From assembly GCF_003352465.1 (NCBI RefSeq), contig NZ_CP031153.1, forward strand, positions 3,992,001 through 4,056,000: a stretch of DNA of 64,000 nucleotides. The letters run 5' to 3'. Origin of the DNA: Kordia sp. SMS9 (GTDB taxonomy: Bacteria > Bacteroidota > Bacteroidia > Flavobacteriales > Flavobacteriaceae). The position numbers and the translations under genes were made by a program. Shown here one piece after another: positions 36,898 to 46,128 of this stretch (its first letter is position 1; each line of letters begins with the position of its first letter). The notes under the pieces are model-generated. The model was given only the letters and a program-made list of their open reading frames with translations. It had not been told where the DNA came from and did no database searches.

Positions 36898-36910
36898 AAT
36901 TGTTAAAAAA

Positions 36911-37474
36911 TCATTGTTTCACAGCTGCTTCCGTAATGCGAAACGGATACGAATCTTGTAAAACCTTCAATTCTTGTTCGGTCAAGTCTTCTACAGCTTT
37001 GTTAAATTTGGTGTTGCTCAAATCGCTGCGCAGTTCGTAATACGCGCCCATCAATTCGTTTTGTACGCTAACATACGTTTTATAGGAAGTTTGGCGATCT
37101 GTCTTGATGGAAATGATGGCTTTCTTAGGATTTTCAGAAAGATTCGCTGCTTTTTCTCCTTTACAATACTCGCAAGAAGCATCGCCGTTATTATCTACAA
37201 AAGCTTTAACGGTGTTGCGCAATTCTGCTAAAGAAATCAGCTCGTAATTGGCCAATAATTCATCATGCTGATTCAGTTGAATGGTAAAAACATTCTTTTT
37301 CTTGACCTCTGAATTGCAATCGACACCTTCGGGACAAGGTTTCGGAATCACGCCACGAATGCCTTCATCTTTAGCGAAAGTAGTCGTCACTAAAAAGAAA
37401 ATTAATAGTAAAAACGCAATGTCTGCCATAGAGCCTGCGTTTACGCCGGAATTGGTGTTTCTGGACATTTTCAT
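36911..37474 (-). CDS. exbD: Biopolymer transporter ExbD-family protein
   Basis: 187 residues. A short cytoplasmic N-terminus (MKMSRNTNSGVNAGSMAD) leads into a single transmembrane helix, IAFLLLIFFLVTTTF, whose preceding Asp is the conserved proton-path residue (MADIAF). The rest is periplasmic (EGIRGVIPKPCPEG...). In Bacteroidota, ExbD works with ExbB and TonB to energise outer-membrane receptors. The ExbB partner is not in the window, which is unusual since they usually lie together. It is longer than E. coli ExbD (141), as is normal for this phylum. Confidence 0.9.
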   Translation of the reverse strand: MKMSRNTNSGVNAGSMADIAFLLLIFFLVTTTFAKDEGIRGVIPKPCPEGVDCNSEVKKKNVFTIQLNQHDELLANYELISLAELRNTVKAFVDNNGDASCEYCKGEKAANLSENPKKAIISIKTDRQTSYKTYVSVQNELMGAYYELRSDLSNTKFNKAVEDLTEQELKVLQDSYPFRITEAAVKQ

Positions 37475-37713
37475 ATAAAATCGGTTTTAATGTTAATGCT
37501 TTTAAGGCATCAAAAGTAGTGCCGAGAATAGGCTTCTTCTACTTATCAAATGGCTAATGCAGCAGCGATTTTTAGACAAATTGCAATTCAAAATTCACTT
37601 GAAACCCAACAATTTATAAAAGACGACTACTAAATAGCACTTTAGGTCTCAAATAATTTTTTCAGCCACAAACTTCCCATTAATTTTAAGAAAACATAAA
37701 ATCAAACAGTAAT

Positions 37714-37905
37714 ATGAAAAGTGAAAAATTAAAGAAAATTCAATTAAACAAAAGAGCTATTTCCAATCTGTCAGAAAATAGAGTTACAGGTGGAAATCCA
37801 ACATTCACTACAACACTAGATACATTCCAATCAATTACGGTGTGTTCGTTATGTTGTGCCGATACTATTGACGATCATACGTGTACACTTTGCACGATTG
37901 CTTAG
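37714..37905 (+). CDS. Class I lanthipeptide-like RiPP precursor
   Basis: 63 residues. The leader MKSEKLKKIQLNKRAISNLS is of the Bacteroidota type and ends at VTGG (residues 24-27). The core is dense in Thr and Cys: five Cys (VCSLCC, HTC, TLC) and eleven or so Thr/Ser, ideal for dehydration and lanthionine rings. No modification enzyme gene lies nearby. A terminator follows directly. Confidence 0.82.
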   Translation: MKSEKLKKIQLNKRAISNLSENRVTGGNPTFTTTLDTFQSITVCSLCCADTIDDHTCTLCTIA

Positions 37906-37912
37906 AAGTACG

Positions 37913-37939
37913 AAAGCGAGTGTCACAGCTCGCTTTTTT
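37913..37939 (+). terminator. Terminator after RiPP precursor
   Basis: AAAGCGAG and CTCGCTTT pair around an 8-base loop, followed by T residues. Confidence 0.82.
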
Positions 37940-37953
37940 AACTTTTATGACAA

Positions 37954-39105
37954 TTAGAACAGCGCAGCAGCAATCGAACTAAAGAAATCTGAAATTGCAG
38001 ACAATCCATTTGAAATGCTTGTAATTACTGACAAATCGCTATCAATTCCTTTAAAAATAATATACAACACAAACAGCGCATACAAGCTAATTAAAAAATA
38101 GCCATGCGATTTTTTAATAGCTTTTGGTACCAAATACACAAAAAATGCAATCACGGTAATAATTAGTAGTAATACGCGCAATTGTCCCACATTTTCCAAA
38201 GTATCTGCACTCATGGTAATCGGTCCGTGCATCAGCGTAAAAAGAAACAACGGCAAGCCCAACGCAAAGCAAATATCAAAAATATTACTTCCCAAGGCAT
38301 TGGCAACCGCATCATCATAATTGCCTTTCATCGCATCTTTCCATGAAATAATAGTATCGGGAACACTTGTTGCTGCCGAAGCCAAAATAACAGATACAAA
38401 ATATACAGGCATTCCAATAGCGTCGCCAAATTGTTCGCAAGCGGCTACCAACCAATAACAAGCAATTCCAATAAAAAAGATTGAAACCAGTAGTAACATC
38501 CACGCTTTGGTCACATTGATTTTTGTATCGCCCAACACCGTCGTTGCAAAATCGCCTTTAAAAAAAGCGACTGCTCGATTCCCGCCATTGGTTGATTCTT
38601 CATAATCGTTATCAACTGTTCCAGAGCCTTGACTCAGCAACATAAATGCAATGTAAAGGATGTACAAAATCATCAACGCCAAACCGTGATACCAGTCCAA
38701 AGTGGTGTCTGAAATCAACAAAATCAGCACAATTTCACACAAAATCAACGAAATTCCGTCGCGTTTGATCACTTTTTTAGAAACCTGAATCCGATCAATA
38801 ATTCCCTTTCCAATCACTGCCATAATCACTACTGCAGGAATGATCATCGCATTAAACACGGCACTTCCCGCTGTTGTACCAATGCCGCCCGAAAAACCGT
38901 CTTTATCTTTCAATACAAACAGAAAAAATAGTGTGGTGAACAACTCGGGCAAACTACTTCCAATCGCATTAATCGTAGCACCTTTGATGCCTTCTTTTAG
39001 GTTTCTTCCCAAAAAATCAGACGCCATTTCAAAACCATCACAAGCACGCCAAATCACAATACAGGTAATGCAAATTAGTCCAAACGAAGAAAGTAGTTCC
39101 ATCAA
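37954..39105 (-). CDS. Ca2+/Na+ antiporter (CaCA family)
   Basis: 383 residues with about ten hydrophobic helices in two homologous halves. The alpha-repeat motifs are visible: NAIGSSLPELFTTLF in the first half and ASAATSVPDTIISW followed by ALGSNIFDICFALGLP in the second. These are the ion-coordinating signatures of the cation/Ca2+ exchanger superfamily (YrbG/NCKX-like). The protein would export Ca2+ across the inner membrane in exchange for Na+ or H+. A middle loop (EESTNGGNRAV) separates the halves. The gene ends 14 bases after the RiPP terminator on the other strand. Confidence 0.9.
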   Translation of the reverse strand: MMELLSSFGLICITCIVIWRACDGFEMASDFLGRNLKEGIKGATINAIGSSLPELFTTLFFLFVLKDKDGFSGGIGTTAGSAVFNAMIIPAVVIMAVIGKGIIDRIQVSKKVIKRDGISLILCEIVLILLISDTTLDWYHGLALMILYILYIAFMLLSQGSGTVDNDYEESTNGGNRAVAFFKGDFATTVLGDTKINVTKAWMLLLVSIFFIGIACYWLVAACEQFGDAIGMPVYFVSVILASAATSVPDTIISWKDAMKGNYDDAVANALGSNIFDICFALGLPLFLFTLMHGPITMSADTLENVGQLRVLLLIITVIAFFVYLVPKAIKKSHGYFLISLYALFVLYIIFKGIDSDLSVITSISNGLSAISDFFSSIAAALF

Positions 39106-39137
39106 AAATCAATTAAGACACAAAACTACTGATTTCG

Positions 39138-39376
39138 TCAGACATTCAATAAGGAAGTGAAGTCCCAATTGCATTTTTCTGAAATTTTATACCAATGTTT
39201 TGGGAACGGACACGAAATCACCACAGGTTTATGTAGAAAAGGATGTGTAAACGAAAGCGATGCTGCGTGTAGAAAAAGCTCAGAAATCTCAAATTCCGCT
39301 TGAAACATTCGGTTGTGATAACGATCGCCGTATTTTGGATCGCCAATCAACGGATGACTAATTTTGTTCAAATGAA
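39138..39376 (-). pseudogene. Partial duplicate of the truC 3' end
   Basis: About 75 codons here repeat the C-terminal third of the pseudouridine synthase gene at 39998-40696: HLNKISHPLIGDPKYGDRYH and the following residues match with few changes, down to KISEKCNWD. Homology begins at about 39374 and stops abruptly. The catalytic domain (HRLDR) is absent, so no active enzyme can result. About 620 bases of unrelated DNA separate the copies, and most nucleotide differences are in third positions. Confidence 0.85.
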
Positions 39377-39389
39377 CAGCTTTGTTCAT

Positions 39390-39997
39390 TATTTCACATA
39401 AAAAAATTAATGAGGATTATTCAATCCTCATTAATAAATATACTATTCTAAAAATTGCTCCTAAAGAACAAACAACATAAAAAAATCTACTTACTATAAT
39501 CTCTAATTTACTCATAATATTGAATTTATAGGTCAAACTAATAGGTGTTTGATCTCTTATTGGCTTTGACAATAACTATTCATAATTAGACATAGTTATC
39601 CTATTAGAGTCTTTTTATTATTGTTTGCCAATAAGATTTAATTCAATAATTCATACTAAATTTAGTTTATTAGAGAGAGCCGCAACTCTCTCTAAGTTTA
39701 AGTTTTATTAATATCCATAAATCATCTGAATAATAACCATAGCAGATGTTGTTATCCAAAATGTGATTCTTAAAATTGTGTCGATTTTGTTTGTTTTCAT
39801 CATGAGTTTTTATTTAAAAATTAGACATAATTCACCTGTAAAAAGATGTTGTTATGAACTTATTTTCAAATAAATTAGAAGTTTTGTCAACTCATGTTTT
39901 ACTTTTAGAAATTATAAATATTGCTTTCGCATTTGATAGCAATTTACAAAATAAAATGAAAAATTCAAACTTTGACCTATATTTTCAGCGCAAACTT
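39390..39997. other. Insert between the two truC 3' ends
   Basis: About 610 AT-rich bases. Imperfect inverted repeats CTTATTGGCTTTGACAATAA (39557-39576) and TTATTGTTTGCCAATAAG (39617-39634) and the hairpin AGAGAGAGCCGCAACTCTCTCT (39672-39693) are visible. No transposase is encoded. The only reading frame of interest is a 31-codon one described separately. Confidence 0.6.
39708..39803 (-). CDS. Possible small membrane peptide, 31 residues
   Basis: From the ATG complementary to 39801-39803 the frame gives a Lys-containing start (MMKTNKIDTILRI) and a hydrophobic helix (TFWITTSAMVIIQMIYGY) before TAA. This could be a single-pass membrane peptide or the remnant start of a larger membrane protein. 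The hairpin at 39672-39693 lies just downstream and could end its transcript. No family is recognised and expression is not supported by anything else. Confidence 0.3.
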   Translation of the reverse strand: MMKTNKIDTILRITFWITTSAMVIIQMIYGY

Positions 39998-40696
39998 TTA
40001 ACAATCATCCGTCAAATCCCAATTACATTTTTCTGAAATTTTATGCCAATGTCTTGGGAATGAACACGGAATCACCATTGGTTTCTGTAGAAAAGGATGC
40101 ACAAACGAAAGCGAAGCTGCGTGTAGAAAAAGCTCAAAAATCTCAAATTCCGCTTGAAACATTCGGTTGTGATAACGATCGCCGTATTTTGGATCGCCAA
40201 TCAACGGATGACTAATTTTGTTCAAGTGAATGCGCAATTGATGCATTCTGCCTGTGTTGGGAAGCAGCTTTACCAAACTATAGCGTGACGTTTCAAACGG
40301 TTGTACAGGAATTGGCAATTCAATTGTTGTTACAGTTTCAAAATGTGTCAGCGCATCTTTATGAACAGTTGCATCTCTGCCTTTTACAGGAGAATCAATA
40401 GTTCCTTTTTCGGGAGAAAATCCTCTGACGACGCCATAATACACTTTCTCAATTTGATTCGTAATGAAAAGTTCTTGAAAAGCCGAAACATACTGTTTTT
40501 CTTTCGCACACAACACAATGCCCGAAGTCTTTCTGTCTAAGCGATGCATCGGATAAAAGTGTTTTCCGAATGTTTCAAACAGTATTTCAACCAAGGTTTG
40601 TGCTTCCGACTGATTTCGCGCCATTGCCGAATGATGTACCAACATATTGTTAGGTTTTGCTACCGCAACCACAAAATCATCTTCGTATAAAATCAT
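39998..40696 (-). CDS. truC: tRNA pseudouridine synthase, RluA family, TruC-like
   Basis: 232 residues from the Met of MILYEDDFVVAVAKPNNMLV; an upstream in-frame ATG at 40732 would add twelve residues with no family match. The catalytic motif HRLDRKTSG carries the nucleophilic Asp. The sequence follows E. coli TruC through the TGRMHQLRIHL and PLIGDPKYGD motifs to the end. TruC makes pseudouridine 65 in tRNA. Length is close to the family norm. Its 3' third has been duplicated downstream (39138-39376). It is divergent from selO. Confidence 0.9.
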   Translation of the reverse strand: MILYEDDFVVAVAKPNNMLVHHSAMARNQSEAQTLVEILFETFGKHFYPMHRLDRKTSGIVLCAKEKQYVSAFQELFITNQIEKVYYGVVRGFSPEKGTIDSPVKGRDATVHKDALTHFETVTTIELPIPVQPFETSRYSLVKLLPNTGRMHQLRIHLNKISHPLIGDPKYGDRYHNRMFQAEFEIFELFLHAASLSFVHPFLQKPMVIPCSFPRHWHKISEKCNWDLTDDC

Positions 40697-40731
40697 GTGT
40701 AAAATTAAGAAACTTACCTGCAAATCACACA

Positions 40732-40762
40732 TTGTTGTGATACAGAATATGTAGTATCTTTA
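40732..40762 (+). promoter_or_regulatory. Likely selO promoter
   Basis: TTG at 40732-40734, a 20-bp gap, then TATCTTTA at 40755-40762, seven of eight matches to TAnnTTTG. It lies 41 bases before the selO start. Confidence 0.55.
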
Positions 40763-40802
40763 CAATTCTTAGAAAAAGTACACAAAAAAGAATTGCCATC
40801 TT

Positions 40803-42365
40803 ATGAAACTCAATATAAAAGATACCTTCAATAAAGAATTACCTGCCGATCCCAACAAAAACAACACACGCCGAAAAGTGTTTGAAGCCTGTTATTCGTA
40901 TGTGACACCGCGAATTCCTTCACATCCTACACTGATTCATGTTGCCGATGAACTGGCAGAAATGCTCGATTTGGAACGCGATACACAGTCTGAAGATTTT
41001 CTAGAAGTATTTTCAGGGAAAAAAGTTTATCCAAAAACACATCCGTTTGCGATGTGTTATGGCGGACATCAATTTGGACATTGGGCAGGACAATTGGGCG
41101 ATGGACGAGCGATTAATTTAATGGAAATTCGTGCCAACGGACAACATTGGGCATTGCAACTCAAAGGAGCAGGAGCAACGCCGTATTCGCGTACTGCGGA
41201 CGGTTTGGCAGTAGTACGATCTTCGATTCGAGAACATCTGTGCAGTGAAGCCATGCATTATTTGGGCGTTCCCACAACACGTTCACTATCGTTAATGTTA
41301 ACAGGTGATGAAGTGTTGCGTGACATGCTGTACGATGGCAATCAAGCTTATGAAAAAGGTGCGGTGGTGTGTAGAGTTTCCCCAAGTTTTGTGCGTTTTG
41401 GAAACTTTCAACTATTTGCCGCTCGAAAAGATCATAAAAACCTAAAAAATTTAGCCGATTATACCATTCGAAACTTCTTTAAAGATATAAAATCGGAAGG
41501 AAAAGAAAAATACATTGCGTTCTTTCAACAAGTAGTGAATAATTCGTTGGAAATGGTGCTACACTGGCAACGTGTTGGTTTTGTACATGGTGTGATGAAT
41601 ACGGATAACATGTCTATTTTAGGACTCACAATTGATTACGGACCGTACGGATGGCTGGAAGGCTACGATGCCAATTGGACGCCAAATACAACTGATAGTA
41701 GAAATCATAGATACGCGTATGGAAATCAACCTGGAATTACCTTGTGGAATTTAGTACAACTTGCAAACGCGCTCTATCCATTGATTGAAGAAGCGAAACC
41801 TTTGGAAGACATTTTGGAAAGTTATCAGCAGAATTTCGACTTGAAATATGTTGAAATGATGTCTAAAAAGCTCGGTTTAACGCAAAAAAATCAAGAAGTT
41901 GAACAACTGATAGAAGAAGTTGAACAAAATCTACAATTGACAGAAACCGACATGACGATCTTTTTCCGCGAATTGCCACGTGTACAAAAGAAAAATACGC
42001 CACAAGAAGCCTTTCAAAAAATACACAAATCGTTTTACAAACCTTTAGAATTAGCAGGCGCAACTACAGATGCTTGGCTCAAATGGTTTGCAAAATACAT
42101 TGATATCTTACAAAAAGAAGAAGACAAAGACGAAACACGAAAATTCAAAATGTATGAAGTCAACCCAAAATTTGTATTGCGAAATTACATGGCGCAACTC
42201 GCCATTGATGCTGCGAATAAAGGCGATTATTCCATCATTGAAGAATTGTACGAAGTCTTAAAACGTCCATATAACGAACAGCCCGAATATGAAAAATGGT
42301 ATGTAAAACGACCAGAATGGGCACGTAATAAAGTTGGTTGTAGCATGCTTTCATGTAGCTCATGA
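40803..42365 (+). CDS. selO: Protein adenylyltransferase SelO
   Basis: 520 residues, the usual length for SelO/YdiU. The pseudokinase fold shows GGHQFGHWAGQLGDGRA, the lysine in LQLKGAGATPYSR, RSSIREHLCSEAMH and the inverted metal site GVMNTDNMSI with DYGPYGWLE. SelO transfers AMP from ATP to Ser/Thr/Tyr of other proteins and takes part in redox stress responses. The C-terminus (NKVGCSMLSCSS) has Cys where animal SelO carries selenocysteine. It is monocistronic, with its own promoter. Confidence 0.96.
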   Translation: MKLNIKDTFNKELPADPNKNNTRRKVFEACYSYVTPRIPSHPTLIHVADELAEMLDLERDTQSEDFLEVFSGKKVYPKTHPFAMCYGGHQFGHWAGQLGDGRAINLMEIRANGQHWALQLKGAGATPYSRTADGLAVVRSSIREHLCSEAMHYLGVPTTRSLSLMLTGDEVLRDMLYDGNQAYEKGAVVCRVSPSFVRFGNFQLFAARKDHKNLKNLADYTIRNFFKDIKSEGKEKYIAFFQQVVNNSLEMVLHWQRVGFVHGVMNTDNMSILGLTIDYGPYGWLEGYDANWTPNTTDSRNHRYAYGNQPGITLWNLVQLANALYPLIEEAKPLEDILESYQQNFDLKYVEMMSKKLGLTQKNQEVEQLIEEVEQNLQLTETDMTIFFRELPRVQKKNTPQEAFQKIHKSFYKPLELAGATTDAWLKWFAKYIDILQKEEDKDETRKFKMYEVNPKFVLRNYMAQLAIDAANKGDYSIIEELYEVLKRPYNEQPEYEKWYVKRPEWARNKVGCSMLSCSS

Positions 42366-42568
42366 TGCGCTTTAAAATCAACTGTTTTTTGTTGATTCAG
42401 CACTTTTTAAGAATTGCATTTATTCTGTAAAATATTGATTAAAAACACGTTAACATATTTTTGGCATATAAATCAAAACTAGTGCAGATTCATAAATCCC
42501 GAGATTAGTTTCTTTGATTTGAACTTTCAATAATGTAATTTCAAATCATAATTTTTAAATTAAATATC

Positions 42569-42841
42569 ATGAAAAAAAGAAATCTGAGTGCTTTAAAACT
42601 CAACAAAAAATCAATCTCTAAATTACACTTCATCAATAATACAGGAGGGAATAACGTTACTAGAGAAGATCCTTGTCCCGTAAAATCTGAAAGAGGACCA
42701 TGTTATTCTGGAGATTGTGTTGTAACAGGTGATACTCTTGTAGCAACATGTGCCGAAGGTTGTACTAGACCTACAGTAGAACTTTCATACTGTAATGGAG
42801 GAATTCCGGATACATGCCAGTCGGTACAAGTGTGCGCGTAA
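42569..42841 (+). CDS. Class I lanthipeptide-like RiPP precursor, long core
   Basis: 90 residues. The leader MKKRNLSALKLNKKSISKL is nearly the same as that encoded at 17258 and ends at NNTGG. The core of about 63 residues has ten Cys and more than ten Ser/Thr (CPVKSERGPCYSGDC, TLVATCAEGCTRP, and a C-terminal SVQVCA). This is longer than most lanthipeptide cores and could instead be a disulfide-rich product. The gene is followed by a terminator with the same CTTCGG loop as the precursor at 17258. Confidence 0.78.
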   Translation: MKKRNLSALKLNKKSISKLHFINNTGGNNVTREDPCPVKSERGPCYSGDCVVTGDTLVATCAEGCTRPTVELSYCNGGIPDTCQSVQVCA

Positions 42842-42853
42842 TTTAATACACAT

Positions 42854-42880
42854 AAAAGTGAACTTCGGTTCACTTTTTTT
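42854..42880 (+). terminator. Terminator after RiPP precursor
   Basis: AAAAGTGAAC and GTTCACTTTT pair around TTCG, then T residues; a very stable tetraloop hairpin. Confidence 0.88.
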
Positions 42881-42988
42881 ATTATTTTCTTCAAATTAAT
42901 GGAGCATTCATGCCCTTAAAATTCACGTGAAACTACTCGGTACTAATGGTTTAAAATTTTATATATTATAACTTTAAAAACCAACACT

Positions 42989-44734
42989 ATGCAACCATTT
43001 ATCAAGAACCAACACAAAGGGTTCACACTCCTTATTATTTTTATTTTTTCAATAGTATTTTTTACAAGTTGTAGAACAAAAGCAACAGTTTTAGCGTGGA
43101 GTTCAGCAGAAACTTCACAGGATTTTCCTGAAGCGAGTCTTAATTTACCCAAAACAGGTGTTTGTTTTTCTGGTGGCGGTACACGCGCTATGAATTGTGC
43201 CATTGGGCAAATGAAAGGTTTGGACAGTTTGCAGCTTTGGGATGATATCGGCTATGTTTCTGCGGTTTCGGGCGGATCGTGGGCGTCTACAATTTTTACC
43301 TATTATCAAGATGGTGCCGAAAATGACAAACAACTTCTAGGAACAATCATGGCTCCTAAAGAGATTACCTTGCAAAACCTGCAGCAAATGCCAAAAGGTT
43401 TTATGGGCGAAGTGATTTCGAACAACTTAATGGATGATCTTTTTAAGCGATTGGGCTTGGATTTAATTTCCTTTGGAATTCTTCAAGAAATGGACTTTAT
43501 TTGGATTGATGGAATTGGTCATACGTATTTAAAACCCTTTGGATTGTACGATCCTGAAAATCCCAAATATTTTACATTGAATGCAGCTACCAGAGACGCT
43601 ATTTTGGGGAGAAATTCGAAACTGAAAGCATCTGATTTTATCATGGTGCATTCGCAAGAAGGAGACATAAAACGACCGTTTTTAGTAGTAAACTCAAGTG
43701 TAATTGGTCCTGATAAAGATTTGCCAATTCGAAATCCAGAAAGTTTGTCCGTGTTCAATTATACACCTTTGTATGTAGGATCAAATCATCCGTTAACGGT
43801 AAGCGATACAGAACTTATTTTTGGTAAAAAAGTAAGTTTCAATGTTGGTGGCGGATTTGTAGAGCCGTTTGGTTTTGGAAGCGATTTGCGTTCTTCTCAA
43901 AATACACAACTCGAAAAGAACAAAGCGAACGAACTAAAGGTAAAACTAGCCAAAAAACGATTTGAAGCTGTAGATGCTACTGGAACGAGTAGTGCAGCTT
44001 TTGGCGCCATTGTGAGTTCGAATATACTATTGCAATTATCTTCAGATATATTATTAAGGTATTCCTTAGATCATTTGATTCCACAAGAAGAATATTGGCC
44101 AATTTCCAAAAGCGGCGTCATTCAAAAAGCAGAAAAATACCGTTTTACTGACGGTGGAAACTTGGAAAACTACGGATTGATCACACTGTTACAACGCGGT
44201 GTGGAAAAAGTAGTGGTATTTATCAACACAAATACGCCAATTACGGTCGATTTGAATCCAAGTGCGACATGTCCGCCATTGCCCAATCAAATTGATAGTG
44301 ATTTATTTCCGCTATTTGGGTATGATAACGGAAATATGATCAACAATAAAGTCTTTTCCAAAGATGCTTTTGATGTTGTTTACAAAGGATTGAGTGATGC
44401 TAAAAAACAAGGAAAAACGGTCATGGTCAAAACGAATTTAACGACTGTGGAAAACAAATGGTGGGGAATTCCCGCAGGACACAAGGTTGAAGTTTTGTGG
44501 GTATACAACGAAACTGTTCCTGAATGGCAAAATCAGCTACAAACGCCTGTGTTAGAACAAATTTGTTTAGGTCCTAAAGGTGAATTTCCAGATTTTCCAT
44601 TATACAAATTGATCTTTGAAAACGGCATTACCAAAGGAATTTCTTTGACAAAACCGCAAGTAAATTTATTGTATCAATTAAGCGCTTGGAATGTGTATAG
44701 CAATGAAGAAGTTTTTAATTTTTTAAAGAACTGA
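42989..44734 (+). CDS. Patatin/cPLA2-like phospholipase lipoprotein
   Basis: 581 residues. An N-terminal signal peptide with lipobox FTSC (Cys27) places it in the envelope, unlike the patatin at 30153. The catalytic elements are VCFSGGGTRAMN (oxyanion hole) and the nucleophile Ser in SAVSGGSW, a form close to the lysophospholipase catalytic domain of cPLA2. The acid partner is likely the Asp of TDGGNLENYG near residue 385. It probably cleaves acyl chains of phospholipids or lysophospholipids in the periplasm or outer membrane. It is a single gene after a RiPP precursor and its terminator. Confidence 0.88.
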   Translation: MQPFIKNQHKGFTLLIIFIFSIVFFTSCRTKATVLAWSSAETSQDFPEASLNLPKTGVCFSGGGTRAMNCAIGQMKGLDSLQLWDDIGYVSAVSGGSWASTIFTYYQDGAENDKQLLGTIMAPKEITLQNLQQMPKGFMGEVISNNLMDDLFKRLGLDLISFGILQEMDFIWIDGIGHTYLKPFGLYDPENPKYFTLNAATRDAILGRNSKLKASDFIMVHSQEGDIKRPFLVVNSSVIGPDKDLPIRNPESLSVFNYTPLYVGSNHPLTVSDTELIFGKKVSFNVGGGFVEPFGFGSDLRSSQNTQLEKNKANELKVKLAKKRFEAVDATGTSSAAFGAIVSSNILLQLSSDILLRYSLDHLIPQEEYWPISKSGVIQKAEKYRFTDGGNLENYGLITLLQRGVEKVVVFINTNTPITVDLNPSATCPPLPNQIDSDLFPLFGYDNGNMINNKVFSKDAFDVVYKGLSDAKKQGKTVMVKTNLTTVENKWWGIPAGHKVEVLWVYNETVPEWQNQLQTPVLEQICLGPKGEFPDFPLYKLIFENGITKGISLTKPQVNLLYQLSAWNVYSNEEVFNFLKN

Positions 44735-44849
44735 TACAGAAGTTATCGTATTTGAATTTTTACAATCCGTTTCTTGCTGTTCGTAATGTTTCGTATTTTT
44801 AACGTCTAAGTTTGTATTAAAATACGATACAATTGAAAGGACAAAGAGG

Positions 44850-46067
44850 ATGAAAAGCACCAAACTTCAAATACAAAACACAAACGGACATAATTTAAAC
44901 GCATTTTTAGAATTACCCGCGAATCAAAAACCGAATTATTACGCCATTTTTGCGCACTGTTTTACCTGTAGCAGCACGCTAAATACTGTAAAAAATATCA
45001 GCAGAACGTTGACAACACATGGTTTTGGCGTCGTTCGTTTCGATTTTACAGGTTTGGGTAGGAGTGAAGGTGAATTTTCGGAAAGTCACTTTTCAGGAAA
45101 TGTCGCAGATATTTTGGCGGTTCATGAATACATAAAAAGTAACTATGCAGCACCAAGTCTATTAGTCGGACATTCACTTGGCGGAGCGGCAGTGTTGGTC
45201 GCGGCTTCTCAATTAAACGATATCAAAGCGGTGGCTACAATTGGTGCGCCAGCAAATGTAAGTCACGTAAAACACTTGTTTTCGCATGATATTCATAAAA
45301 TTCAAGATGATGCTGACGTTCAAGTAAATATTGGTGGCAGACCTTTTGTCATCAATCAAGAATTTGTGAGCGATTTTGATAAAACTGATTTGCCTGTCAT
45401 TGTGAAAAACTTACGCAAACCATTGTTAATCATGCATTCGCCAATTGATACGATTGTGGGAATTGAAAATGCAAAAGAATTGTATGTACATGCACATCAT
45501 CCAAAAAGTTTTATTTCATTAGATAATGCCGATCATTTATTGACGAACGAACGCGATAGTATGTATGCTGGAAATATGATTGGTGCTTGGGTAGATCGGT
45601 ATTTTCCAAAGCAAGAAAATGCCATGTTAGCTACCGAAGGCGAACAATTGATTGCACATTTGAATTTGGTTGAAGACAATTTCACCACAAAAATTCAGAT
45701 GAAAAATCATAATTTAATCGCGGATGAACCTATTTCCGTGGGTGGAGACGATTTTGGACCTTCGCCATATCAATTATTATATGCGAGTTTGGCAGCGTGT
45801 ACCACAATGACACTCAAAATGTATGCAGATCGTAAAGGTTGGGATTTGCAGGAAGTGTTTGTATACATTTCACACCGTAAAAAGAAAAATGCCGAACTTG
45901 GAATTGAACTCGAAAAACCCACACGATTGGATTTCATCACAAAAAAACTAAAATTTATTGGCGATCTTTCAGAAGAACAAAAACAACGTTTAAAGGAGAT
46001 TGCGGCAAAATGTCCTGTGCATAAGACCTTGGCGAGTCAGGTAGTTTTTGAGAGTGAAGTTGTTTAG
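44850..46067 (+). CDS. Alpha/beta-hydrolase fused to OsmC peroxiredoxin domain
   Basis: 405 residues, a known two-domain protein in Bacteroidota. Residues 1-250 are an alpha/beta-hydrolase with nucleophile elbow GHSLGG and an FTGLGRSEG loop, ending with HADHLL-like DNADHLL. Residues 265-405 are an OsmC/Ohr domain with the two redox cysteines in AACTTMTL and [10 protein letters not shown]. OsmC enzymes reduce organic hydroperoxides with thiols; the hydrolase partner may release the substrate or act on lipid esters. No signal peptide, so cytoplasmic. It follows the lipoprotein gene by 115 bases in the same direction. Confidence 0.93.
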   Translation: MKSTKLQIQNTNGHNLNAFLELPANQKPNYYAIFAHCFTCSSTLNTVKNISRTLTTHGFGVVRFDFTGLGRSEGEFSESHFSGNVADILAVHEYIKSNYAAPSLLVGHSLGGAAVLVAASQLNDIKAVATIGAPANVSHVKHLFSHDIHKIQDDADVQVNIGGRPFVINQEFVSDFDKTDLPVIVKNLRKPLLIMHSPIDTIVGIENAKELYVHAHHPKSFISLDNADHLLTNERDSMYAGNMIGAWVDRYFPKQENAMLATEGEQLIAHLNLVEDNFTTKIQMKNHNLIADEPISVGGDDFGPSPYQLLYASLAACTTMTLKMYADRKGWDLQEVFVYISHRKKKNAELGIELEKPTRLDFITKKLKFIGDLSEEQKQRLKEIAAKCPVHKTLASQVVFESEVV

Positions 46068-46128
46068 ATTTTAGAGATGCTTGCTACGTCTTAGCGAGAA
46101 GTATAACTACTTGTGGTAATTCGTATCT

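Noticed and set aside
39854-40036. Plus-strand 60-codon frame in the truC insert
   Set aside because: It runs into the truC end on the other strand and resembles no family.
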